Assembly (NCBI GenBank): GCA_905147135.1
Contig: LR990048.1
Span: 12,694,563-12,758,562, forward strand
Source: Blastobasis lacticolella
Taxonomy: Eukaryota; Arthropoda; Insecta; Lepidoptera; Blastobasidae
DNA length: 64,000 nucleotides
Reading direction: 5' to 3'
Under the pieces are notes generated by a model. That model was not told the origin of the DNA. It did no database searches and worked only from the letters and a program-made list of their open reading frames with translations. Below are positions 25,766-36,286 of the stretch, in pieces (position 1 is the stretch's first letter; each line of letters begins with the position of its first letter). A program made the translations under genes and the position numbers.

Positions 25766-25988
25766 TAACGAAAGCTAAGAACCATATTGATAAAACTGGT
25801 TTTCAAATAAAGACAACCGCATCGAGTTATAGTAAGGTTAATTCGTTCGGAAGTTACCTACTTATTATAATACAACTCTTTTTGCGTAGGATGTTAAAAA
25901 AGTTTTCTATGAAGCAGGACAGATTCCAAACGTACGTGGGGAAATACTCTTTTATTAATTAATAGTTGATAGTGTATAGTAAATAATA

Positions 25989-26134
25989 TTTTAAGGGTAT
26001 GTTCCGGGTTTCCTACCGCGTACCTTTGTTGACGAGTAGCCCGATATTTCGACGCAGTTGCATGCATCATGGCCACGGGACGACGACGACGGCGACGGGC
26101 ACGCGGTAAGAAACCCGGAACATACCCTTAAAAT
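25989..26134. repeat. Foldback copy of an interspersed repeat
   Basis: Outer arms attttaagggtatgttccgg and its complement, with cggtaagaaacccgg, face each other across about 80 bp holding cagttgcatgcatcatgg. A single-armed relative at 42377-42624 and a fragment at 56128-56215 share this core and the flank aaccgcgatagtttaaa. The so-called open frame MHATASKYRATR appears in two copies only because the repeat does. Confidence 0.65.
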
Positions 26135-26174
26135 GTATGATAATAACCGCGATAGTTTAAAACATTATATTAGT

Positions 26175-26180
26175 AAAAAA
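26175..26180 (-). terminator. Pol III oligo-T terminator of tRNA-Glu
   Basis: Six consecutive T on the minus strand, four bases after the discriminator base. Confidence 0.8.
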
Positions 26181-26184
26181 CAGT

Positions 26185-26256
26185 TTCCCGTACCGGGAAT
26201 CGAACCCGAGCCTCCTGGGTGAAAGCCAGGTATCCTAGCCACTAGACCATACGGGA
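26185..26256 (-). tRNA. tRNA-Glu (anticodon TTC)
   Basis: The minus strand folds into a standard cloverleaf. The acceptor TCCCGTA pairs perfectly with TACGGGA (26186-26192), with discriminator A at 26185. The D-arm region is GTCTAGTGGCTAGGA. The anticodon stem CCTGG/CCAGG encloses loop CTTTCAC, giving anticodon TTC at 26223-26221. The T arm is CGGGTTCGATTCCCG. The internal A box (TGGTCTAGTGG) and B box (GGTTCGATTCC) are intact and no intron is present. Six T residues on the minus strand (26180-26175) form the Pol III terminator. It looks like a functional gene. Confidence 0.95.
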
Positions 26257-26438
26257 GATGCAGCAATGTTCTACAACATAGGTATACATACTCTTTGGAT
26301 TTTTTCTAGTTGTTGGAATCAATTGGAATAATTTGTTTAAACGAATTTTTATTTTAATCGTGTCTGGTTACATTTATTAAAATTTTACTAGTCACTTTCA
26401 ATTAATTCCATTTTAAAATCATAATTTGACTTGTTGGT

Positions 26439-26683
26439 ACACAGATTTGTAACAAATCTGTGTGTTCAGATATAACAATAATTCAATCGCTTTATTACAA
26501 ACTTAAAAGAAAAGTTTAGACATTTGCCAACTTGTGTTAACGTGCTATACGCGCCATCTAGTGTCAAATAGAATAACTACACAGTCATTAACGGTTTGAT
26601 GGTTCTTGCGGACTTCGTAGTTATACTTCTGTGCGATAGATGGCAACTAAATAGTTTACATGATCATCGATAGAGGGCGATAG
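26439..26683. promoter_or_regulatory. Palindrome and cluster of CTCF/CGATA-like motifs
   Basis: A 25-bp palindrome with 12-bp arms (acacagatttgt / acaaatctgtgt, 26439-26463) is followed by GCGCCATCTAGTG (26551-26563; its complement CACTAGATGGCGC resembles the insect CTCF core). Next come GCGATAGATGGC (26633-26644) and CGATAGAGGGCGATAG (26668-26683). The first two motif blocks, with neighbouring GAATAACTAC / GTAGTTAT, lie in inverted orientation. This could be an insulator beside the tRNA gene or a decayed repeat; only the motif match is seen. Confidence 0.3.
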
Positions 26684-27020
26684 TAAGATGAACTTGTAAT
26701 GTGGATGTTTGTAACCCATGTTTGTTACTTTTCTGTTTGTTTCGAGTAAGTTGGTAGGCATCACTAGCCACTTGCCACGTATAGACAGGCACGATTTAGT
26801 TAAATGTACAAGTTTGGCTGAAAGAGCGCGTTTTCAGGACTACTAACATACCAATATTGTTTCTTGCTTTTAAAAACCGAATCTAAAATATAGGATTTTA
26901 CCACAAAACAAACGTGAAATCGTTATTGGTCGTGTCCACATTGGACTAACTAAATAATTTCACGTACTTATATATAAATACTTCCTTAAAATGTCATTTA
27001 AAATTTACTTGACAACTTAA

Positions 27021-28288
27021 TAGGGGAGAGGGGGGCAGCATTGAAATTTTTTAGAAAAAGCATGAAATCTTAAAACTTACCTAGATTGAACATTCTGCTT
27101 TCTCTGCCTGATTTACTACATTATTAAGGATGAAATTTAATATTTTTGCATAATCAATATGCCAACGATAATGATGCAATCTCTTTATATGTATCTTAAG
27201 GGAAATGTTCAAAACTACCCCGTATATGGGGCAGGTTTGAACACGCCTGGGGCACTTTTAAATAATCGGTTTTACAAAGAAATAGAACAATATAGACTAT
27301 AATTATATTTTTAATTAATAGGATTAATACACCATAGAGACTAGAAAAATATAATAGTTTTATTATCTAGTAGTATGATAATGTTTTTCACAAAAAATAA
27401 ATCTAGTGAACTATCCTGGGGCAGTATTGAACAGGTTAATAAAACATTTATTTCCAAGGTAGAAAACACTTCTAGTTTTTTTTTAAATGTCGCACGTTTT
27501 TTTCCAGACGAGACCCTAATTTTCTCAACTTACCAACAAAACTAAACTCTTATTAGAATAGGAATCTTGATTAAAACATCAAAACATAAATAAAAAATAA
27601 AGCCTTAAAAATAATAATTAAATCTTCTCGTTAAATAGTTTTAAAAACTTTGACAATAACTAAAATGGCACAATAAGTTTCTCAGATCAAAGTTACAAAA
27701 ATCATAAAAACGCGCTCCCCGCGCCCCACCCGCACCCCCGGTCTCGCCCGTGCCTCGGCATTTCTGAATGTTTTGCCAAAGAGTGAAGACGTGTCTGCGC
27801 CCGATCTTTGCTGTATTGTATGTTTTGCGTCGCGAAGTTTCTATACATTTTGTATGAAAGTAGGTTAAACGGGCGCCGCGTGGAACAAAATTCAAAGCTG
27901 CCCTTTTACTTTGTTCAAAACTGCCCCAACAGCACTTTAAAAAATAACAGTAATTATTTTTGCGAGAAGGCAGTCAAAACTTGCTACTTAAATATATAAG
28001 TAATAGATACTCCCATCATATTAACCGGACTGAACTTACCACTTTATTCAAACGTAGCCGTGAAATCCTTACAAAACAATTCAAAATTATTTACTTATAA
28101 CTGCCGAAAACAAAATAACCTTCGCACTTGTTTATGGTTGTTGACAGACAACAAATGACAACTGACAGCGATGTGGGTTAGTTCTGCAAGTGCAAAAAAA
28201 ACTAAACAGTTAAAGTTGCATTTAAATTTAGCCTACTAGTGCATTTGTTCAAAACTACCCCCGTACAAAGCTGCCCCCCTCTCCCCTA
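27021..28288. mobile_element. DNA transposon 1, GGGGAGAGG termini, TA target site
   Basis: The 1,264-bp element (27023-28286) has perfect 17-bp inverted ends GGGGAGAGGGGGGCAGC and is flanked by TA on both sides. Inside, the motif GGGGCAGTTTTGAAC or close variants occurs at 27032, 27228 and 27418 in forward orientation. It is reversed at 27207, 27891, 27913 and 28247, with a shorter form at 27249. Such subterminal arrays usually bind transposase. A GC-rich centre (27715-27770) is open on the minus strand for 84 codons but shows no transposase motif. TA target and length suggest Tc1/mariner-like or pogo-like mobilisation, but superfamily is not proven. Confidence 0.65.
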
Positions 28289-28587
28289 CGTGTACCTAAG
28301 CATTTCACATATCTGTAGCATGCGCCGTCTTTGCCCAATATTTCGATCCATAGTCCATACAGGCCTACTACAGTGACCGTCTTGTGGATTGACATCGCCC
28401 ACCAGCTCAGAAGAGACCACTGTTGGACTTGAGCCTTCAATTTGTTATAATTTTTACATTTTACGGTCGAACTGTATATCCCCGTCTTGAAAATACTGCT
28501 GCTGCCTTTTCTGGATTAGCGGAGGGCGGAGGTTAGGTAGGTCCATCAATGAAATACATACAGCACAGACACTGAACAGGTAATAAG

Positions 28588-29637
28588 ACGTAGGGGAAGG
28601 TGGCCTAGAGCGGGTAAGTTTCGCGTGAGAATAAAAATAATCTAGGAATGTGATGAATATCTTAGATTTATTTAGTTTATAAGATAGGATGCTTATTAAA
28701 CTTGTAAATAAAACACTATTTTAAAGTATTTTCTATTAAATATTTTATATGTACAAAAAAAATTAGAATTGCCCGCATATAAGCCTAAAACGGGTAGACG
28801 TCATAATTTTTCGGATAGCTAAATCAAACTTAAAATGTAACAAGTAAGAAAAAACACGTACCTACCGACCATAGTTTATCATTTCGACTGTAAGCATTTC
28901 ACATTATGTTTACTGTTAAAATGATCAAACTTAAAAACCTCAACCACCTTACAAAATCAACCTTTTCATTGATGTAATATTAATAGCTACAGGAGTTGTA
29001 GATCAAAATAACCATACTCCTTTGAGGTATTTTTACAATATAGATTGAAACTAGCGGACCCGACAGACGTTGTCCTGTCTACACGTCTTTAATTTGAAAA
29101 TTTCAAACTTTTTTTAATAAGCTAAAACATTCTGACAAAATTGTGAATCTAAACCATTCCCAGATCCCCTTGAACACACACAAAAAATTTCATCAAAATC
29201 GGTCCAGTCGTTTGAGAGAAGTTCAGTGACATACACACTCACAGAAGAATTATATATAGATTGAAAAATAACAAGTTCCTTATGTAATCCATTTTGTATT
29301 AAATTTTTCATACAAATTTCAAGACTTCAAAATGAAAGGTAATCCAAGATAAGTCTTTGTTTTAATTTAAAGTTAGATAGCGCTAAAATATAAGCGCAAT
29401 ATTAACACTGTGCTTATTATAAAGGTTTTAGACAATTCAAGTTAATTTTTTTTTTAAAAGTTCTAAAAAACTTTTGGGACTTAAGGGACTCCGGTGCCCG
29501 AGCAAAACGGATCGAAACTCGTCAATGTTCGGCAACTCTCGGAACATGCACCCGTCGGCACTACTTATTGACATGGCAGCGTACGAGCACTTACCCGTCT
29601 TAGGCGCATCCATTTTAGGCCACCTTCCCCTTACGTA
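28588..29637. mobile_element. DNA transposon 2, GGGGAAGGTGGCCTA termini
   Basis: Inverted ends GGGGAAGGTGGCCTA at 28593 and (complement) ending at 29630. Both flanks show ACGTA (28588-28592 and 29633-29637), a possible target duplication. CGGGTAAG lies just inside both ends (28610 and the complement at 29590-29597) and a variant at 28788. From the right end an ATG (minus, about 29615) opens MDAPKTGKCSYAAMSISSAD and continues about 58 codons to a stop at 29437. GGTAAGTGC after the sixth codon would also read as a donor. The product is not recognised. The element is interrupted by a Helitron at 29051-29260. Confidence 0.55.
29051..29260 (-). mobile_element. Non-autonomous Helitron nested in DNA transposon 2
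   Basis: On the minus strand it begins TCTATATATAATTCTTCTGT and ends GTCGGGTCCGCTAG. The host bases are A before and T after, exactly as for a Helitron. The body includes GACCGATTTTGATGAAATTT, typical of these elements. 210 bp, no coding capacity. Confidence 0.8.
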
Positions 29638-30322
29638 CATCATAACCAACAGTGCTCCCGGAGTCGGCCACCGACGACGTCGGCATAGTTTAATAGGTAG
29701 GTAAGTGGCTCGATGAATTAAAGTTTTGTAACATTGTAGTGTACCTTTGTAGTGATCACAAAGAAGAACCGCTGTATGGATATATTTCGAAAACGGAGAG
29801 TCGTGGGGCAAAATATCTATAAGTAAATAAGCCTTCAAATAGCGGTGTTGTTGCTAATGGTTGTAGACTTGCATTTTGAAGAACCACAAGATAAAGTGCA
29901 AAGAAAAGTGTTTGGGTGAAAGATTGTACATCTGCTTGCAAGAGCGCTATCTATCTAATTTCAGTAATAAATTGTAAAAGTTCATAGATCAGTCTTAATT
30001 CTCATATTAGTGTCAATGTACTTTTAGTCTTCACTTCAGATATACTTACTTCTGCTTATATTATAGTAGATAACAGAATACTTACTAGTAACGCAGCAAA
30101 CAGCCCCATTTACCGCTGCAAGTGCTTCTAGTGCATCATTATGGACGATAAAAAGGCGATTACCTTAACTCTATGCTCTTTCACTTATACTTTATGTACA
30201 CATTATCTGTAATTGCGACATTTTAGACTCGTACATACTGGTTAATGCGGCTGCGGAATCTAAATAAATAAGTCAATTTATCGCACAACTTAGAGTAGAA
30301 TTTCGTTACAGAAACCTAAGGC

Positions 30323-30697
30323 GCTGTCCTAATTGTAAACGGTCTTGCGACCATTATTATTATTGAGTATTGTGTTTCTGCCGGTGAGTAAGGTTTCCAG
30401 TGCTCCATGGGGTGGGGATTTGGGGAACCGTGGCTTTGGCAGTGGAGTGGCATTTGCTTTTTGCTGCCAGAGCAACGTGTTATAGAGGTGGGCAACGCAT
30501 TAGCGATACTCTTGGTGTTGCTAATGTCTATAGGCAGTGGTGACCACTTTCCATCAGGTGGCCCGCTTGCCTGTTTGCCTACCGAATGACATAAAAAAAA
30601 AAAAATGTTCGTACAATGAGCACGTCCTACCAATAGGAGACCTCAAAACCGCCCGCCGCACGACCACGGCTGCACGACCGTTACCAATCAGGACAGC
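30323..30697. mobile_element. Palindromic MITE interrupted by a LINE 3' tail
   Basis: Outer ends gcgctgtcctaattg and caggacagcgc, plus the core accaataggagacctcaaaa, match the uninterrupted 124-bp copy at 39490-39613. Between gcgaccat (about 30353) and ttcgtac (about 30607) lies some 250 bp of foreign sequence, the LINE tail described separately. Confidence 0.8.
30354..30605 (+). repeat. A-tailed LINE 3' end (nested)
   Basis: Contains gctccatggggtggggattt, gcaacgtgttatagaggtgg, ttggtgttgctaatgtctat and ccatcaggtggcccgcttgc, then ends in A14. Longer relatives are at 43711, 45716 and 62887 on the minus strand; shorter ones at 31096, 42728 and 42955 on the plus strand. It looks like a 5'-truncated retrotransposed 3' UTR. 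Confidence 0.7.
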
Positions 30698-31040
30698 GCC
30701 TTATTTCCTAGTAGGTATGGTAATGATATAAATCTAATGCTGTTTATTTGTCTTCTTGCTTGTGAAGTAGCTAATTAGTCTTCACATCCACGCTGCAGGG
30801 CCAATTTCTATGAAACTTTATAGCAAGAAAAGGCAGACATTCAAATTCAACGTATTTTTAAAAGTCTGTAAAGGATATTTTTGTCGCAAGAAACAATGTT
30901 TGCGACGAAATGAGACGACGTCTCGTGACCACGGTGAGTGTAACCCTACCGAAACATCGGGAAAACAAATCGAAAAAGTGCGTCGCGTGTAAGTCCCGTC
31001 TAATATAATCATAAATGTTTGCATTGGCGTGTTCCATGGT

Positions 31041-31193
31041 AGCTAGCACAGTTATAACCCGTGTCACGAAAGAAGAGACTTGTCAAATGGCAGGTGACTC
31101 CCCTGGTGTTGCTGATGTCCATAGGCGGCCGTGACCACTTTCCATCAGGTGGCCCGCTTGCGTGTTTGTCTGCCGTTAAACAAAAAAAAAAAA
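31041..31193 (+). repeat. MITE arm joined to an A-tailed LINE tail
   Basis: 31041-31095 (acgaaagaagagacttgtca) equals the left half of the MITE at 45384-45515. It breaks directly into ggtgttgctgatgtccatag and tggcccgcttgc with a run of A, the A-tailed LINE family. The right half of the MITE was not found, so the insertion was followed by loss or the MITE was already truncated. Confidence 0.5.
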
Positions 31194-31199
31194 ATATTT

Positions 31200-33110
31200 A
31201 GGATTTCTGTCCACACTACTGAAAACATCTCAAGACCACACCCACTAAGTACGGTTTCTTATCACAGGCAAAGTAAAGGATCTGTAGATTCGTCTTTATA
31301 TTGAATGCGAGTTTAATCGAATTTAAGGTACGAAGTTGCTAGCGTGAACGTGAAGCTACTCGAAGAAACTCTTACTAGACGCGTCTACCGTTAGTCGTTA
31401 GCTAACTATTGCAGTTTATAGCCCAGTTATCTTATGACATCTCACCATACGGTAGTGAAGTGGCGCAAATTTTTAGTGCGTAGCAACATGGCTATGACGC
31501 AAAAATAAAGTTTTATTGAGGCATTAATTGTATTCATGTAATAAAACAGATCTAAAATATATAAACATAGTGGAGTGGAGCGTAAAAATGTATACAAAAA
31601 TGTACTGTGTAAAATGTAATGTATCTAACTAATTAATACTTGTAAGATGCATACGGGGCACTTTTAGAGATGAACGCAACAAGCCTATTCACTCTAGCCT
31701 TGAAGATGTCCAGATTATAAAGTTGAGCGAAACCACTCAAGGGCAACGTGGTCCATTCCAAAGCTGAACGATTGAAGAGAATAGCTGGAATATACACGAC
31801 ATGCAATAAATAAATAAGTTATATTTAATTCCGATGGAAAATGCGCCTGCGTCGACTTTCCCGTTGGCGAGAAGTGGCAGCGGAATAAGATCCTCATTCG
31901 CGTGTCGCGAGAGTGTTCTCCTGCAGTCCACCTAGGCATTTCTAATGGCCGTGTTCACGAAAGTTAGGAACCACTAATCGCCTAAGTTCCTTCTGAACTA
32001 GTTTTAACCAAGCAGCAACATCCAAATTGACTTAGCCGATTCCTAAGTTTTGCGAAAATCGTATATTTTATAGTATAAGGTACTTATAAAAACTTTTCCT
32101 CGCTGAAACGCCTTACAATATGTTTAAATAGAACTTTCTAGGTTTACTACCAAAGAATACTAATACTAACTTTACTTACTACTCAACGCCGGTATGTCTC
32201 GTACCCACCCCAGGATTATAGGTTTATCAAACCAAAACCCCACGGTCAGAGGGCAGGGGCTTTTTCGGGCTTGTTTTTGAATCGCCCGCATCGATTTTAA
32301 CGGTTTTCAATTTTGATTTTTAGCATGATAAAATCTATATTTATTAAATCACGGTCCAAAATTGGGAAAATTCGTATCAATCATCAAAATATAGGACTTC
32401 CCCATCCAGTAAATAATGCACACCGGCTAGTTTCGCATCGTATTTCTAACAGTTCCAATTCCAACAGAGACAACGCGCTACGACGCCGAAGTAGCCAATG
32501 TGATAACTGCCGATATCTTTACGCCCTTGACGTGTGTCCAGGGTAATGCGAAATTGACCCATGGTAAGATCGGTCACGGAAACACATTTCAAAAAAAAGT
32601 TTTAGTAAGTAGTTCAGAATTTTTTACAACCCTTATGAAATAAGTAAAAATGGTTACGTCTGACCAAAGAGATTGATTGACAAGTTAGTTATAATAGACT
32701 AGCATTGCTTTTAAATTTTAGATTAGCTAATCGAGTGAAAAGAAATCCATTGAACATGGCAATAACCCTGTACCTATATACTTTACTCTAATATTAAGTA
32801 AATGTTACGTGTTAAAGTCTAAGTAGGTAAACAAGCATTGCGTGAACACATAAGTAGTCGGTAATGTTCGTTTCCTAACACAAAAGAAATCGCTTCCTAT
32901 GCCTGTCTAACTGCCAGCCAGTGTACCTATGAATATTGCATGGAATCATATCGCAAATATATACTACTCACTAATCGCAAATACTTCATTCTGATTCAGA
33001 ATTTATTGCGCAAAATAAAAAACATGTCAAAAATGTGTCCTCAAAAGTCCTCAAAATGCAAAAACAATGGACCTACAAGTTTGTTGTTTATACTTATCAT
33101 TATTCGATTG
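31200..33110. other. Gene-free stretch with a half MITE
   Basis: At 32265-32400 atcgcccgcatcgattttaa, acggttttcaattt and tattaaatcacggtcc form a decayed relative of the foldback element at 41709-41903. No exon or RNA gene was recognised elsewhere in this stretch. Confidence 0.45.
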
Positions 33111-33114
33111 ATCA

Positions 33115-33190
33115 ATCGCAGCTTCTGTCAGGGTTCGTTTTTCTACTCTTCCCAGTCTTCAGAATCGTCACGTCGTAAGTCGTTGGCTTT
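33115..33190 (-). pseudogene. Short LINE C-terminal fragment
   Basis: The minus strand reads NDLRRDDSEDW, then a broken end, matching DNLRCEDAEDW in the longer fragment at 60305-60620. Too short to place beyond the same LINE family. Confidence 0.5.
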
Positions 33191-33352
33191 CGCAAGCTTG
33201 CTCACCGGTGCAAGGTGCCCAAGTTATATCAGGCGTCACTTCAAAGTTGTATGAATTTTTAAGGCGTGCGCATGGCACGTCGCCAATGCAACGCGCGTTG
33301 CCTACGCTTGATATAACTTACGGTAAACGGGACTGAATTAAATATACTGCCT

Positions 33353-33397
33353 ATGGAGGTTTTATCATTAGAATTATTCTAATGATAAAACCTCCAT
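33353..33397. repeat. Perfect 22-bp-arm palindrome
   Basis: atggaggttttatcattaga through 33374 is repeated exactly as its complement from 33376 to 33397, with a single T between the arms. No mismatch in 22 base pairs. It is not flanked by an obvious element. Confidence 0.9.
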
Positions 33398-33784
33398 CAT
33401 CATATATGGAATTATATCCTCATCGTCTTGGCGTCAGCATCTTTTGTGCCGGTTAGCTTTCCCACTTCTCTATGTCCACTTCACTCGGTCATCGGCATCT
33501 TTTGTGGTGAGTTTGTTGGCACGCGCTCTTTTTGGGCCGGCCTTGCCTGCCGGAGGTGCGGCGTAGCCAGACATTTGTTCCTTAAGTAAATATGGTCTTC
33601 GAGAATTGAATGCCATTTATTTTCCGTTTTTAGGCCTCAATTAAATCATGCTGATATTCTATAGGCTGTAAATAATGCACATCTACCCAAAATATGTACT
33701 ATCTACGGGTGACATCTTTCTATGGTACAGCGTTGTCGCTATCGCAAACGAGTTTATAAATAGGTGCAGCAATTAGAGAATCTG

Positions 33785-34052
33785 CACTCATCATCATCAT
33801 CATCATCACAGCCCGTAACAGTCCACTGCAGGCCTTGGGGCCTCTCCCACGAAAGGTGAGGTAATTGCCACAATCTCTTGGCAGGGGGTTGGAGATCGCA
33901 GTGTTTAAATATAACAATGGAAAATGCTGCTGCCCATTTTTCAGACTACGGAGACTCTTAATCTTTTGCCTCGAAAACATTTGTCGCCTTGTACGACACC
34001 CATGAGTGTAAGGGGTTGGTGCTATTCTACTCTGCCGGACACCACACGGCGA
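33785..34052 (-). repeat. GAT-tailed LINE 3' end
   Basis: On the minus strand the order is GTCCGGCAGAGTAGAATAGC, ACCAACCCCTTACACTC, GTCGTACAAGGCGACAAATG, GGAGATCGCAGTG-like and GTCCACTGCAG blocks, then a (GAT)n tail at 33788-33808. Near-identical copies are at 57298 and 62464. Confidence 0.75.
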
Positions 34053-34479
34053 ATCTTGGAGAATCTGCACTACTTATCGCCAATACCTAATTTGTGGGTA
34101 AAGGGTACGTTTATACGTCACCTCTTACAAACTACGTAGGCGTTGTGACCGCCTTGTGACCGCATATCGATCGGACACACGGGAAACGTGCATCGCAGTG
34201 ACGTAGTGAGTATGCGGGCGCAACATCAACGACGCCCTGGCGGACACCACGCGGTGGCTGCGCGGTGACTATGAGGACGCTGCGCCTTTGCTGACATGAA
34301 ACCAAAACATTTGGGACAAATACAGAAATCATGTATGTCTGAAGGGCATAAGATTTATGAGATAATTTCTAAGTAATATCAACTTTGGACCTTCTTACGA
34401 GGCCTGTAGTACCTATCTACAACACATACGTTTTTTCGTAAGTCCTCAATAAATAAGCAACTTGGCGTTAATATCCCGG

Positions 34480-34715
34480 TAGTGTACTCACGCGCGAGAG
34501 CCACTACCCTGGCCATGATCCATGGTCAGGTAATTACAGTAGAGCGATTGCCGATGATTTCCCTCACCGTAAGTTAGTTAGTGAACAACTGAAGCACTTA
34601 ACTCAGAAAAGCCACAGGTACCTAAATGGCTGCAGTGGGGACCGAACTCTGTACCTCTCGTTTACGTGTCGGACTCTTTAGCCATTAGCTACCGATGCTC
34701 CGTAGTCCTCAAGGG
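34480..34715 (-). mobile_element. tRNA-derived SINE
   Basis: The minus-strand head (about 34715-34640) has A-box-like GGTAGCTAATGGC and B-box-like GAGTTCGGTCC at tRNA spacing. The body then has GGTGAGGGAAATCATCG and the 3' module CTACTGTAATTACCTGACC..GGATCATGGCCAGGG shared with copies at 4810 and 59335. An internal section is missing relative to the 59335 copy. Confidence 0.65.
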
Positions 34716-34719
34716 CAGG

Positions 34720-35820
34720 GCAAAAATACGCCGGTTAACCAAAGATTAAATCTTTAGGTCAAAAACTCACCTTGAACTTTTATTTCCATGAAACGATAAC
34801 CTAAGCACTTTATATCGGTACGTAGCTTACTAAGTAGGTATAAAGAAAATTAATTCTAATAGTTTTTACTTGATATTTCCGTGACATCGTGTGCGTGTAG
34901 CAATTCATTTTTATAAAAGTACTTGTCAAGTGTATTATGCACGACTGTAGAAAGTGATATGCATTTGAAGACGCATTTTTTTTCCTTTTACTTCTGTTCC
35001 AAACCAGCCTTCATGGTGAACAAGATTTTATGTCAAGGGGAAATTCCTTAAAAGGTATTGAAGATCGGTGTATTGTAAACCTCAACTTAAACTTTTTCAC
35101 AGCTAAATATTTTTGGTAATTGAATCCAAGACGGGCTGCTCCATCTTCGGCCGCATCGTCACTTACCAACAGGTGAGATGGCTCCAAATGCCTGACTTGT
35201 CTAATATAAAAAAAGAGAATTGTTTTATGCTCATTTCATTCCCATCTCCTAAAAATTTCCGTAGATCGCTCTACTTATCTAGGAAAGCTCTGTGCAGTCT
35301 TGTTTTAGCTATTGGTTTTGATTAGTCGGTCAGATGACAGCAGTTTTTTTTTTTTTGGAATTCCCGTGTGATTATACCTACAGCTCTATCGCAAATATTT
35401 GAAAGAATTCGGCAAATTTGTAACTTACATTATACTATTGAACTAAACAAGGCTTCTTACTTATGTAACTATGACTAGTGGCTTTGTAACTTTATATAAC
35501 TTTTAAAAGCATAGTCGTAAAGTCTATTTATGTTTGCCAATACTCGCTAAGGTCGAACAACACACGATCGCGGGGCGTAGGCATATACGGCGGTAATTAA
35601 TAAGATGCGCTTGCACAGGTGGCATTCAATAGTATGGGAGGATGACTCACCAAGATGTGGGTACTCATTTGAGAACATCAAGTTTTTCTTGTCGAACAAC
35701 TAACTTGGCTATAGAAATACATTATACTTGCACGTTATACGTGTTAAGTTGTTATTATTATAAATTGAACTACTAGTTGTACTTCATTACACTGATTCTA
35801 ATTTCTAAGCTAGTTGCGAC
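34720..35820. other. Gene-free stretch upstream of yellow
   Basis: AT-rich; includes a T14 run at about 35345. No coding exon, RNA gene or nameable repeat was seen. It may contain enhancers of the yellow-family gene, but nothing specific can be pointed to. Confidence 0.4.
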
Positions 35821-35824
35821 CCCT

Positions 35825-35945
35825 TTGAACCGATTCTGTAAGTAACTGCGACCAGACGCCCCTCGTCTGGCTGGGGTGCGATCTGCGACCTTCGCTCACC
35901 CTCCGCGCTCAGAACCATATGCTAATCTCTACACTACAAATGTAG
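35825..35945 (-). repeat. Probable tRNA-derived SINE remnant
   Basis: The minus strand has TAGAGATTAGCATATGG then GGTCGCAGATCGCACC about 35 bases on, a degraded A/B-box pair, followed by CCAGCCAGACGAGGGGCGTC. Only one copy is seen here, so the call rests on the box pattern. Confidence 0.35.
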
Positions 35946-36086
35946 AGCCCATTGTAGCAACTTCACAAGGATATTACGCGCCTATTATAGCTGAGGCAGG
36001 GCGAGCCGGTGCACATGACGGTATGTTTCGCCGATAGGAATACCAAATGATCGAGCTATGTCACACTAATTGAATACCCGACGTGC

Positions 36087-36121
36087 TTTAAAGAACGTTG
36101 TTTACAGTCAGGTGTCAGTGC
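36087..36121 (+). promoter_or_regulatory. Candidate core promoter of the yellow-family gene
   Basis: TTTAAAG at 36087-36093 is a TATA-like box. TCAGTG at 36115-36120 matches the arthropod initiator, placing its A about 30 bases downstream, the normal spacing. Transcription from here gives a 5' UTR of about 170 nt that includes a two-codon upstream frame (ATG ACG TGA, 36164-36172). Confidence 0.4.
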
Positions 36122-36286
36122 ATTAGTCAGGGCCCGATTGTTTATTTTTTATTTATATTTACAATGACGTGATAGCGGCGATCACGCGGGGCGAAGGCGG
36201 CGGCGGGCGCCGAGCCGCGGCGTGGTAGCGTGGTGCGTGCGTTAGTCGCCTCGCCCGCGCCGACCGCGCCGCACGCTCCCGCGCTG

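Noticed and set aside
25894..26076. A small conserved peptide MHATASKYRATR found twice (also 42498-42560)
   Set aside because: Conservation is explained by both being copies of the same non-coding interspersed repeat, in different orientations and contexts.
33788..33810. A CRISPR-like or regulatory short tandem array
   Set aside because: It is the (GAT)n tail of a LINE copy, as also seen at 62708; there are no spacers.
36230..36286. Nineteen extra N-terminal codons of the yellow-family frame from 36230
   Set aside because: The triplet at 36230 is GTG, not ATG, and the stretch would place a Pro/Ala-rich lead before an otherwise perfect signal peptide at 36287.
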